Positions 11,318-21,857 of a stretch of 64,000 nt of DNA are shown piece after piece. A program made the translations under genes and the position numbers. Under the pieces are notes generated by a model. The model was not told where the DNA came from. It saw nothing but the letters and a program-made list of their open reading frames with translations, and made no database searches. The stretch is taken from NCBI GenBank assembly GCA_014871385.1, contig CM026426.1, forward strand, positions 50,506,956-50,570,955, in the 5' to 3' direction. Source of the DNA: Ceratodon purpureus. Taxonomy: Eukaryota > Streptophyta > Bryopsida > Pseudoditrichales > Ditrichaceae. The stretch's first letter is position 1. Each line of letters begins with the position of its first letter.

Positions 11318-12438
11318 ATCCTACAACTTCATTCCAATAGAATGTTCCACTGTCGCACTCCTTTCCTTGTCTTGCTGACAGGATCTACTGCCGTGCATAC
11401 TTCTTTGGCATTTCTTTCCATACTAACCAAACTTTGATGCTCACCCCGAAGCTTTCTCCTAAATATCATAAACCATAGGAACAATTGGTTGGAGAAACCC
11501 TAAGTGCCATTGTTATACACCCCAAACCAACCTTTAAGAACTAAATATTCTCAATCCAAAAATCTCTTCTTTGCCGACCCTAAACAACCTAAACCCAATC
11601 AATTACATACAACATATTCCAGAAGCATAACAACGTCGTTAGCCAAGGAAATTATAAGAACTCGACCTATATCACAACTGAAATGTCATACCTCGCAGCT
11701 GCAGCCTTCAAGTGTTCACACCGACGTTGAACTTTGCACCTTCACCTAAGTTATAATACCAATTTTGCCACACAACATACTAGAAGCACTCCACGCCATC
11801 TCAACACCGTCAATGTTGTAATACCTAAACCCTAATGTACTCATCCTACTACGTTTTTCAGGAAAGACAACTAAACGCACTTCCAGAACAACTAATTTCA
11901 CTGCAATAATGTAGCACACAAGTGGACGGCAACAGAGCTACATCAATGTAGAACAAAACTTGGCCCAAAATAAAACCCGACTACCACTATAGACAATAAA
12001 GTCTAACGGAGGAGCGAAGGGAACTTGGACAAAAAGGTTTGCTAACTGTCATACTGAGTAGGCCCTAGACCTAGTCCATCACAAGTTGCCCGGGATCTAG
12101 AGGAAGCCGAGCCTAGCATAGACCCTGCCGCCATTTCGACGGGCACGGTAATGCAGCCCGCAACATTATTGGAATGGGGTTTGTGCGGGGGTAGCTGACA
12201 TTTGGCGTATGTTAGTAACTCAGGAGAGTAAAATAATTTATTATCAAAATTTAAAAATTCTATGTCATTTTGATCGTACGAGTATCTTAGTTTGAATTTT
12301 GAATGCGTGATTTATACCTTCATCCGGCCCAGACACTGTAGTTTTGAATGGTTCTAATCCTGCACCTAGGTCTCTGCCCTTTTACTCTCATCCCCGCCAT
12401 CTGAATCTATTTTACTCTGAGTCGTACACTCTCTACAC
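11318..12438. other. No gene seen; possible 5' region of the C48-like relic
   Basis: Only short unsupported frames occur. The sequence around 11520-11900 is A/C-rich. No promoter can be defended. Confidence 0.4.
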
Positions 12439-12726
12439 TTTAGATCGAGTTGAGCTAAACTATAGGCGGAACATGCTATGTCCAGTGTATTTTAGCTTGA
12501 CTTGAGCTAAAACGTATTGCTTTTAGCAAGTTCTGCCTATATTTTAACTCGACTCGATCTAAAGGAGGATCGATACCCCTGAACCATATTGGCTCATCAC
12601 TTTAGCTTGAGTTGACCTAAATTGATGATAGAATTTACTCTATAGCATGCATGTACCTTCTACTTTGAGGTAAAATGTGTAGTGTGGAGGAAGTGTTGCC
12701 TTTAGTTAGGTCGATTTGACCTAAGC
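12439..12726. repeat. Cluster of five P2 palindromes
   Basis: P2 consensus is TTTAGSTCGA, one or a few centre bases, then TCGASCTAAA. Copies lie at about 12439, 12491, 12543, 12601 and 12706. All have substitutions, often C to T or G to A (for example TAGCTTGA for TAGCTCGA), consistent with decay at CpG. Spacing is 50-105 nt, similar to the P1 cluster in the gene A intron. No exon is recognised on either side, although a minus- or plus-strand intron is possible. Confidence 0.75.
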
Positions 12727-13615
12727 TATAGAGCTAAATAGAAATATTGTTGCAATATACCTGAACAATTGCATGTGTTTCTAAAACTATTGCATCTATT
12801 TGACTTTGTGTAGGAATGAATGAAGCCAAATTACTAAGGCTTTGAGCCATTTCGCGAAGTCTGTACATAACATGACACATAAAGACCATGATGAGGATGA
12901 TTTAAAGTCATTCGAGTGTTGGGCAATGGTTGACCAATTCATACACAAATTGTGGATCTTAATATGGGTTTTGATTACGTCCTTTCTTACGTTCGCATCA
13001 ACATTCGTTAGCTCAATCAATAAACCTCAGGTTAAAGACTTCTAGACAAGAAAAACAGAGTTTGTCCACGAGAACGCAGACGTTTTCAAACTATTATGTT
13101 TTCAACTAGGGAGAATCCATACAAATTTGCAATAACTATACACACCAATGTAGTCCCCTTCAATGTAATAGACATAGTTGAAGAGCTAGAATCTTAATAA
13201 ATTGACAAAATTAAAGTACAATTATGGATGAGGTGTTGGAGAATAAATGGAAGACTAAGCAACAACATTATTTTAAGGCAAATCCTCTATCCTTCAAGCT
13301 ATGAAACGTCTTGAACAGCATTTTAATGCAAGCAAAAATCAATATGGCTAAGAGAGCATCAGTTTGTGCACTTGTGGATGTATTCGGAGTCACGACGACG
13401 GAGAGTCAAATCGTACGTCAAGCTTTCGGACGTGGTATAGCAAAGGCAATTGCTATGCGACGAACACCACGAAGCCGAGATGCATCTGCGACTCCTCCAC
13501 CTCTATCTCTTGCCTAGAAGAAAGTGGTGATGAAGAAGACTGACAAGGTCATCACCAAAACGAGCAAAATCATCTCTACATTAGGTGAAAAATCAGGTCA
13601 CAAAGGGGCCTTACA
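12727..13615. other. No convincing gene
   Basis: Small plus-strand frames at 12842-13045 and 13311-13517 have ordinary composition but no domain, no paired splice sites and no neighbours that support them. Confidence 0.35.
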
Positions 13616-13619
13616 AATT

Positions 13620-13900
13620 GGCACGTGAGAGAAAAATATTTTGGAAATTGGATGCTGTCAGGAGGAGTTAGGACTGCGAGGATTCCACGTGATTTGAGAG
13701 AGTTGGTGCGATATAGGTAGCACATTTTTGAAGTGAGGTGTCCACTAGATCTAGGAAATTGGGTGCAGCCAGCAAGGGTTAGTGCCAAGGGAGAAGTACG
13801 TGATTTGGAGAATTCGGTGCAGCTAGCAGGAGGTGGCACTTCTTGCGAGGTGTCCACGTGAATTGGGAGATTGAGTGCTGTATAAGTAGCAAATTTTGCT
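13620..13900. repeat. Degenerate tandem repeat, about 56-64 bp unit, five copies
   Basis: Units begin with variants of CCACGTGATTTG at about 13622, 13686, 13743, 13798 and 13854, each followed by GRRAATTGGGTGCWG-like and GTGGCAC-like segments. The spacing is 64, 57, 55 and 56 nt. CACGTG (a G-box core, a known plant bZIP/bHLH site) starts several units. Function unknown. Confidence 0.6.
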
Positions 13901-14369
13901 TGAGTATGGCATCTTGATTCAAGGTAAAAGTGCGGCTTTCTTCGCTGTCAACATAATGTGCCTTGCGCTCCCAGCGAGCTGCAAAACTAGATAACTTTTT
14001 TGCTTTGTTTCAATTCTCTAGCTTGACATGATCCAGGCTTTGTTGCCTCCTGGGGCAACGTCGTGACTAGGCGGAATTGCGGAAAACTTCATCTTTAATT
14101 ACAAACTGTGGATTTTGCTGTCATCATGTGCTCAAACTGTGCAAATGTGGTTTTTTATCTTCTAGCAAAACGTTCCTAGGCCGCTGTTGGTATCAAAGGC
14201 AGATGTTATAGGTCATTACTATGTCTTCTAATACCTTGGGGTTTAGAGAAGCATGGCTAGACGACCAAAATTGATAGTTTAGAGCATAATTTTGCACAAC
14301 GGTCAAGACGTCCATGGCAATTGGATCCTAATGAGGCTGGATTGGAATTCAAGGGTTCTGCTGCCACCA

Positions 14370-15300
14370 AAGTCAGAGGGGCCTTGGGGTAGAGAGGCAA
14401 AATGGCATGGAAGAGATCATTTTTGAAGGGCCTTCAAGGCTCAAATCATGGATTTCTTCGGACACTTGGTGTGCATGGAGCAAGAAACCTTGATAAGGTG
14501 CTTGTGCGGCATGCGTATTAGCCTCGCCATCTACGCTTGGATCCTGCAGTGGCAGCAAATAAGCTATGCAAGGCCAACTACCTATATTCCTTGCACTTTG
14601 ATGATTGGATGCACCCCACATCTATCATCGGTCCCATTCTTGTGTTCCATGGAGAGATTGAAGAGGCAACGCAGAATGGTCGAAGCCATAGAGACTTGTT
14701 GGACACAGGTACATTCTTTCTTGGTGGTGTAAATTATCCTCCGATAGAGCCTACGTTGTACGGGAGGGTAGAATCAATCCCGCTCCCTGATTATAGGACG
14801 TCATGTGGCCTTTGCCAGACATGCACACCTCTAAAGCCTTCAGGACCAAGCTCACAGCAGATTTTGCCAATGCAACGAAAGCGTCCACTGGTAGTAGTTT
14901 CGCCCATGAGCAATGGTTTATGCCTATCCACGTTATGGTGGACTTGTTTGCGGACGCATGTGACAACATTCGACGGACTCCTATACTCTTTGTTTTACAC
15001 TCTCTGTCTGAGGCACTCCTAAGCTATCTGATGAATCCTGGATGGGCTGAGAAGTTTCACATCGGCTAGGATGTTAGCAAGTGTGTTGTGATTAGGTCCA
15101 ACATTGTCTTCCAGTACCATGTGGGCACGCAGACACTATACAACAGGTTCCAGTATACAAGGTTTAGGGGTGCTGCCAACAATAGGTGGGATGCGTTAGA
15201 CCATCTACTAGGGTGGAGATGGTGGAGGTCTGTTGTACATTTAGAGGGAGTCCAATGCCAGCATTTGTAGTGGTCAAGGCATGGCCTGTATCCCACTAGC
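14370..15300 (+). pseudogene. Decayed gene of unknown function
   Basis: Protein-like sequence runs in frame 2 from about 14390 (KGLQGSNHGFLRTLG) through LCKANYLYSLHFDDWMHP and IIGPILVFHGEIEEAT to LPDY near 14790. It then continues in frame 1 (SKAFRTKLTADFANATK, EQWFMPIHVMVDLFADAC) to about 15270. At least four in-frame stops (near 14391, at 14524, 15067 and 15268) and one frame change break it. I do not recognise the family; the size and decay suggest a transposon or multicopy gene. Confidence 0.5.
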
Positions 15301-16179
15301 GCCATAAAATTGCAATGACGCTTGGAGATGATGACCCCAACAGTACAAGATGGTTCTGGTGGAAGCAGATGGTACTCGTAAAAAAAAGGTACTTGTAAGC
15401 AACATCACTTCCTTGGTTTTAGACAAGCAAGGTGCTGCTGCTTGTTGCCACCATAACGGTAGTAATACAGTTTGTTGGAAGCATTGATGTAGATCAACAT
15501 ACGTAATGAGAGGCGCGTACTTCTTGGTGAGGTGGCAATTCCCAAAACCATCAAGAGTGTGAAAGTGTAGGACAAAGGACTTTTATACTTCAGCATCAAG
15601 TGGTTCTATCACGGTCTTCACATATCTTCCCACAATATCTTCTACTTTGGGTTTAGGGTATCCCGCATTGACCGTTTGGTCCATATACTTTGACATTCAC
15701 GTTTTGCTAAACCGATGTAAGTGTGATTTTTTACCCTTGTAAGAGACTATACATTGTGCTTGCAACATCATGTATAATTTAGTATATGTTTTATCCTCCC
15801 TAGATTGGTCTGTAACCTTCTCCCTTGATGAATGCAAGTCTACTTCTAGAACATCTTGCTGTTAGCAAAGAGTAGGGTTTAGGACAATGGCGACTTCTAC
15901 AAAATAGTACAACAAGGTGGCAGCCACATGTACAAAATGCAAAAACAATAGGATGAAGTTCATCATAAGTGTCCAAAAAAAAGAGGTTCGGTTTCCTGAA
16001 AGTCTGAGCTCTCACTATCGGAACTACTTACACACTGCTGACAGCAAGTACTTGGTGCCTCCGCAGTTAAGAACATAGAATTGGAAATCAAGGCAACACA
16101 TGAAAATAAAACGTGGAACAACGTCAATGCCACTAATACTAATCCGCTATGGCACTATCCACAAAGAAACCACAGATAT
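15301..16179. other. No gene assigned
   Basis: No domain-bearing frame and no repeat family are visible. A short minus-strand frame at 15800-16015 is rich in Cys and Phe and unsupported. Confidence 0.35.
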
Positions 16180-18050
16180 CTAGGGCACTACTAAGGTCTC
16201 GATGGCATCAACAAGCTTGTCAAAGGCAGCTCCATCCGAGCCTGAAGATGTCCCCCTGGACTCTGTGACACTGCCACTGCGTTCACCTCCATGTGAGCGT
16301 GTGTTCTCGGCCTCCTTACGTGGAGGGGCTTGTATCACCTGGAGGAAGCTCAGGCCGTCTGACTTCTGGGTGTTGGCAACACCATCGGCATCCCCTGCGG
16401 CTGCTGGCAGCATCTCCGCGGATACCACAGACTGCGTGGAGGTCTTCGTGGTGACAAACGGACCTGAAGCCACCTCAGGGCCATCAACACGGGCCTTCTT
16501 TCCGATTTGGTCTTCCTCCTCAGAAGGAAGAGAAGTATGCTCAGCCCCCCTCTTGCTGCCAGCAACGGAGCTCTGGAAGCCTGATACACCCACCTCGGAC
16601 TAGAGAATCTCATGGAGCTCCGCTTGAGCTGACTTTTGCAGTGGAAATCCCGATGGCCCAAGCCACTCCCCACTCAAGGAGCGGCAGCAACGGCTACACT
16701 TGGCGTCAAGGGGGAAGGCAACCTCATACATGCAATGTGGCTGTGCTAAGCAGCCGCATGTCAAGGATACACAAACGGTGTCAACAAAGTACCGGTCACA
16801 GAGAGGGCAAGGGTCTGATACCTGGATGGGGAGGGCTCGAAACTTGGATGGCAGGTGTAGGAGCACACTCTTTGGCCGTATGAATGCTACTGCCAGCTCA
16901 AGGGACAAGATCTGCTAGCTGCTTCTCCTTGGTGTCGATGCGTTGCTGGGCTTCTTGGGCGGCCTTGCTCGCATTGGACATCTGATCACCACCAAGACGG
17001 GCCAAAGCAGCAAACCGCTTCTTCTCTCTTGCGTTGCCAGCGGCCCTAGCCTTGATGCTGGCAGCATGGTGGGTGGCCATATCTTCATAGAACCGGAGCT
17101 CTTCATCCTCCTTCTCCTTCAAGAAAGCCTTGCTCGTTCACAAATCTACAACAATCACCTCCCTTTGAGCCTCCTTCTTCGCAAGGTCGGCTTGAGCTCT
17201 TGCTTTCTTGGTTCTGGCATGGTCCAACTTCGCCTTTGGATCCGAGGTGGGTCTGTCTTCATCTCTGTTGCCATTAAGAGAAGACTTGGGCAGCCTTCCT
17301 TTATCACTGCCCAAGGCCGCCTTCGCCTTGAGCGCGCTTCGAGTGCAATCCCTTGGTCCTCCTACTCCAGGCTCTCCCTTGCTGCTGTTTTTAGTAACAA
17401 CAGCGCCGAGGCTAGGTTGAGTGCCGAGTCCCTCAATGGCCGAGGATGTATTGCCAACAGAGAGGCGATCATCTATGTGGCCGGCAAGCACGTCAAAGAT
17501 GGCCTCAATCTGCTCTCTCAAGGTTGGAGGTGAGACCTTGAGACGGTTGCGGGCAGCTTGCTTCTCACGTGCATTCTGCAAGGACTCCGCCTTTTGTGCT
17601 CAGTTGACCTCTTTGCTTAACTCGTAGGTCAGATGGCAACCTCAAAGAAAGGAGGTACCAAATGTGTTGTTGTCTGGGCCTGCACCTCCATACACCTTCG
17701 CATGCTGCTCTTTGTAAGCGTTGAGAGCCTGCTCGTCATTGCAATGAGAAGTGTAGTGGCGCCCACAATTCCGCTCCGGCCACCGTTCTATAAACAAGGA
17801 TTTCTTGCATACCTTATCACTGCTAAGGACGGATGGGGTTCCACTATTGGAGAGGCCAAGTGTACAATGGAAGAGCTCGATGTTGTAGTTTGCCATCTTT
17901 CTTCCAAGAAGAAAGAGAGTTGTCACCCGAAGCTCAGATGCCACATCATCCTATTGCGACTTCAAGTCGAATGGGTTGTCCCATAGCGTATCCACTGGCT
18001 CCTCCTTGCTTTCAGCAACTATGGCTGCGGCACAACGACAAATTAGATCG
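16180..18050 (-). pseudogene. Decayed coiled-coil/RING-like protein, copy 1
   Basis: One minus-strand frame is protein-like from about 18050 to 16900. In order it has an N-terminal part (VAESKEEPVDTLWDNPFDL), a Cys/His segment near 17760 (CGRHYTSHC), and a charged helical coiled coil (KEKEDEELRFYEDMATHH, KRFAALARLGGDQ). A one-base shift near 16905 then gives a RING-like cluster (PCPLCDRYF, TCGCLAQPHC, CSRCC), followed by a Ser-rich tail with a basic NLS-like patch (GSKRGAEH, QIGKKARVDG). Stops break the frame near 17943, 17642, 17604, 17138 and 16600. The TGA at 17138 sits where Arg (CGA) would fit. Coiled coil plus RING suggests an E3-ubiquitin-ligase-like ancestor. The same plan recurs at 33.4-36.6 kb. 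Confidence 0.6.
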
Positions 18051-18249
18051 GGACACAATGTACCCAAACTCGAAGCTCTCTAACTCCTAAGTAGATTAAG
18101 TAGAAAATAGATGCGGAAAATGCTTATCCCATATTTGCTGACAACAAGGACTGTAGCTAGAACAATGAGGTTGACTTAAATCATATAGTTTGTGCAACCA
18201 AAGACACACAGTTGCATTAGACTAGGGGATTTACCTCTAAATTGTCGCG

Positions 18250-18610
18250 CCTCTTCAGCTCCTTCCTTCGCACTGAGGTCGTTGTCCCTAACGCGCCGAC
18301 GTTGCTCCTCTACTCACCGCCCCTCTGCAGCATCGTTATCCACTGCACCCCTCTGTAGCACCTTGAGCTCTGTCCCTCTGAAGCACATTCAGCTCCGTCC
18401 CTACGTAGCACCTTCAACTTTGTCTCTCCACAGCACCTCCAACATCGCTCCCTCGGTAGCTCCTTCAGCTCAGTCCCTCCGCGGCACCTTCAGCTCCGTC
18501 CCTCCTCCCTCAGCTCCCCCTTCCTTCAGCTCTCCTCGCCCCCTTGCTCCGCCCCCTCCCCTCCTCCCTTCAGCTCCGATCTCAAACTCCATTCTCCAAC
18601 CTCCCTCGGA
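18250..18610. repeat. C/T-rich minisatellite, about 27-bp unit
   Basis: Imperfect tandem copies of a unit like GCACCTTCAGCTCCGTCCCT fill this stretch. The apparent Ser/Pro/Leu-rich ORF on the plus strand (18192-18755) is a by-product. It lies just upstream of the decayed minus-strand coiled-coil/RING gene and could be its old 5' region. Confidence 0.65.
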
Positions 18611-18779
18611 GGAGCTCACCTTCACTCCTAGCGGGCTTCAACGTCCCAATCGCCTAGTGTTGCTAATAGCAACGAGGGCAAGAGGGGAGGAAGAAGACCG
18701 CGACTTCCCTTCTCTACACAGCACGGAAATGGGTGCCACGGTCATAGGGGAATGACCAGCGCCCATTAACCTCGAGCCC

Positions 18780-19640
18780 CCTCTACAATGTTGCATCATA
18801 TTATTTCAAAATTTAAAAAAATGAATAAATAAAAAGATAAAAAAAATAACGGAAATTAAGGGAAAGAAAAAAGAAGAGAAAGAATAAAAACAAAAATAAG
18901 AGAACTACTCAAAAAAAATTCTAAAATAGTGTTTGGTAGGAAAATTAACTAAAATTGGGAGACGAGAAATAATTTAATCTTAAGAAATGGGGGGAAAAAA
19001 AAGGACAAAAAAGGGAAAAAGACATATTAAAGACCAAAACAAAGCAAATTCTATGATACTAATTGTTAAGAGACTTGAAGAAAATTGAAAGAAGAAGGAA
19101 AATAATGTTGACTTAAAAATTATTAATTAGTAGTTCTCTTAGGAACTTTCAAAAACATCTATTTAAAGAAATGAGAAAAAAAGGAATTCAAAAAAAAAAA
19201 ACAAGTGTATAAAATTTGAATTAAGACATAATAAAAACAAAGGAAAAAAACAAAAAACCTTCTTTGTAATTTTAAAATAATGAGAAATTGGGAAAAAATA
19301 ACATAACTCGGAAGACCAACTAAATTAATAAATGAATGTTGAAACATAAGAAAAACCAGAACAAAAAATATTTGTGAAATTGAAGAATATGACTTGTATA
19401 AGTTTATGAAATTCTTATAATTTATTCTACAATAACTCCGCGGAAAAGTGTATTTGATTCTACTATTTAATCTGGTGTATTTAAGTAATTATGGACAAAA
19501 CGCTCAATTATGGACTACTTTGCATCATCAATAAACGTCCATTTAATGCGTTTTCCCTCAAATATAAAGACAAAGATGTCAAATATTTATGAAAAAATGC
19601 ATTGGGCTTACAAGAGATAAAATCATTTGAGTGAATTATA
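18780..19640. other. A-rich non-coding stretch
   Basis: The plus strand is strongly A-rich with runs such as GGGAAAGAAAAAAG. Any ORF is compositional. No gene or repeat unit is seen. Confidence 0.7.
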
Positions 19641-19709
19641 ATATAATGTTGAAAACTGGACATCCAAGTTCCACTGTCATGGCCGAATCCCTCGGCGGGC
19701 GGCTGACTG

Positions 19710-19742
19710 AAAACCCTAAACCTTAGAAACCCTAAACCCTAG
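19710..19742. repeat. Short interstitial telomere-like run (CCCTAAA type)
   Basis: AAACCCTAAACC, a degenerate unit, then AAACCCTAAACCCTAG: three good units and one imperfect unit of the Arabidopsis-type plant telomere repeat. Such short runs (telo boxes) also occur in plant promoters, so this is not a chromosome end. It supports a green-plant source. Confidence 0.6.
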
Positions 19743-19753
19743 AACCCGTATCC

Positions 19754-20797
19754 TTAGACATCTACTTTTTCTAATAAAAGGAAATACATGCTCTGCAAAA
19801 TTTGGATCTGTGAAGTGAAGCGGGTGAAGGGAAGATCGTCGGCGACCCGCTGAGTGCACACCACTGCCAGGCTTCTCTCATTAAGTAGTCCGTCAGTGAG
19901 GACTCCGAAGTTGTCCTTTAGAACGGAACAATATTCACGGTCATGAGGTTCAAAGTCCTTTCTAGTCGGCTGGCTGCCGACTAGGAGAACCAACCTCTTC
20001 ATTACTGAACCGACCTGTGGAATTTGAAATACATATAAAAACGATGAAAAAATGTCACATACTGCGGATTTAAAAATACATCAAAAAGAAAAGTAACTAT
20101 CCATATGGTTTAATTTCTGTTGTTCGCCTAAAAGAGCGTTCAAAGGAGACAATGCCCGGTCTTGATTTTAGAAATTGGGATAAGTTATCATATGCTTGCG
20201 CGAGGCGTAGGTAGTTAGGAAAATTGTCCCCTTCAAACATAGACCATACCAGGAGAAGTACACAATGTTGGTTAATTACGCTTAGATAAATATCTGCCAA
20301 AAATGTTAAGTTATTTCTAGTTAGGTTTGTCCCAGTTAAGCTAGTCCTAGTCGGCTACCTGCCGACTAGGAGAGTATGCGCTACTAGGCTAGCTGCGGCT
20401 AGCTGCGGGTAGTTAAGCTAGTCCCAGTCGGCTACCCGCTAACTAGGAGAGTAGGCGCTACTAGGCTAGGTCCACGTTGGCAACTAGTTTTCCAATAACC
20501 CTAGAGAAGTGGGTTACTAGAACTTTCACCATTTCAGTAGAAGAACTCTCGCCACCGCTTCCAGTAATTGGTACTGAACTCCCTTTGCCATAGCAGCTGA
20601 GCGCCACAAGTTTTGTCAGCCAGTCGCATACTGTAGAAGTTAGCTAGAGCCGCGAATATTTTGTTGTTATGAGGAGCCGGGATAGGAATGGTATCTGCAA
20701 TATCAGGAGATACCGGCTTATGTCGAGGAGCTTTGGCCATGGTATGGGGCGGTAGTCCCCAAGCTCGCAACACCGCCATTGTTGCTTTCGTGCACAT
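19754..20797 (-). CDS. Possible three-exon gene of unknown function
   Basis: Three minus-strand open segments at 20797-20534, 20300-20097 and about 20035-19770 are protein-like (for example KIFAALANFYSMRLADK, DNFPNYLRLAQAYDN, FGVLTDGLLNERSLAVV). The last follows a good acceptor (AATTCCACAG). Two P3 palindromes lie in the gap between the first two segments, the usual intron position. The last segment contains a P3 copy in frame, read as LVGSQPT. The plus strand is also open at 20688-21092, so the 5' exon is ambiguous. No family is recognised. It may be another decayed multicopy gene. Confidence 0.3.
19962..20447. repeat. Three P3 palindromes
   Basis: P3 has the core GTCGGC, a few centre bases, then GCCGAC, with variable ends. 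Here the ends are extended: CTAGTCGGC, TGGCT, GCCGACTAG at 19962; CTAGTCGGC, TACCT, GCCGACTAG at 20347; and a mutated copy at about 20423. Confidence 0.75.
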
Positions 20798-21780
20798 TGC
20801 ACGCCTTCTACAGCCAGATGTGGAGTGGTATCGGAGTGTTGCTCACACCATGAAGTTGCTGGAGATCTCTGACGCTTCCGGCATCGCCTTTCCCCTGACG
20901 TCCGAGGAGTCCGAGGAGTACGAGAGTGCTGGCAGCGTTCACTTCAGCCACATTGGAAAAGTGTCAACGCACACAATGTCAACTGCAGGGTGGCTCCGCG
21001 CCATTGACGAAGCATATGACGTCTCGGAGGGTGCTAGAAGTCGTCACTCTGGCCAAGATCAGTGGTGCAAAGGGAACGTAAGCCCGCAGTAGTCGTATTC
21101 GTCGTTTGGATCCGTGCTTCCATCTGTAGGTGTAGTGCTATCCGAGCCAAGCCCAGTGCGAAGGACCGCACAGTGCATGGCCGTTAGCGACCATATGCGG
21201 CTTTTCTCCATGTACAATGGCTACGGAGGAATTAGTGTGTGTTGACATTCTCCAGCTCATTTTCGGTAGAGCTGCTTCTCACACTCAGATAGCTGTAGAA
21301 CTCATGGTTAGTACCTGTTATTAAGGCTTTAGGAGTAGTGGCATCTCTGATGTATTCACAATACAAAGTAACATGTAAAGGGCGGAACACTACCGTTGTA
21401 CTCCAATAAGAATATAATGAAATGGATATATATTTTTTCCCAGTTTCTTCAAGCGCGTAATGGATTTTTAAATGTTGTGGAAAGCGTCGACGGGCAGCTG
21501 ACTAGTACCTAGTAGTCGTGTAACATTGCCCATTGTAAAAATCACAGGCCATGCAATATAGACCAGCGTCACGGAGTCACCGGTCAAGATGATTATCTAC
21601 TATGGTTAGAAGCATCGGCGGACAGCCGACGATCTCTCAAGAAAGAAAAGGAAGGCATCAGAACAATAAAAAGAAGACCAAGCATAATACATGACTTATA
21701 TTGGGTCTATGGTTAAATACAATTCTTATTCGAAGGAATCACAGTGTTTACAATATTCAACTATAACGACGACATAGGAA
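20798..21780. other. No gene assigned; two P3 copies
   Basis: A plus-strand frame (20688-21092, EESEEYESAG) is possible but unsupported. P3 copies lie at about 21486 (CGTCGACGGGCAGCTGAC, altered) and 21613 (CATCGGCGGACAGCCGACGA). No coding region is seen from 21100 to 21780. Confidence 0.4.
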
Positions 21781-21857
21781 ACCATGAGATCCTACGTTTA
21801 CTACGGCTAAGGTCACAAGCATTAACAAGCGGTCGACTAGTCTTCATCCTCGTCATT

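Noticed and set aside
16202..17533. Plus-strand ORFs over the first coiled-coil/RING relic
   Set aside because: They are composition shadows; the RING cysteines and coiled coil are on the minus strand.
18192..18755. 187-residue Ser/Pro-rich protein
   Set aside because: It is a translation of a 27-bp C/T-rich minisatellite.
19710..19742. Telomere or chromosome end
   Set aside because: Only about three or four units, with sequence continuing normally on both sides.
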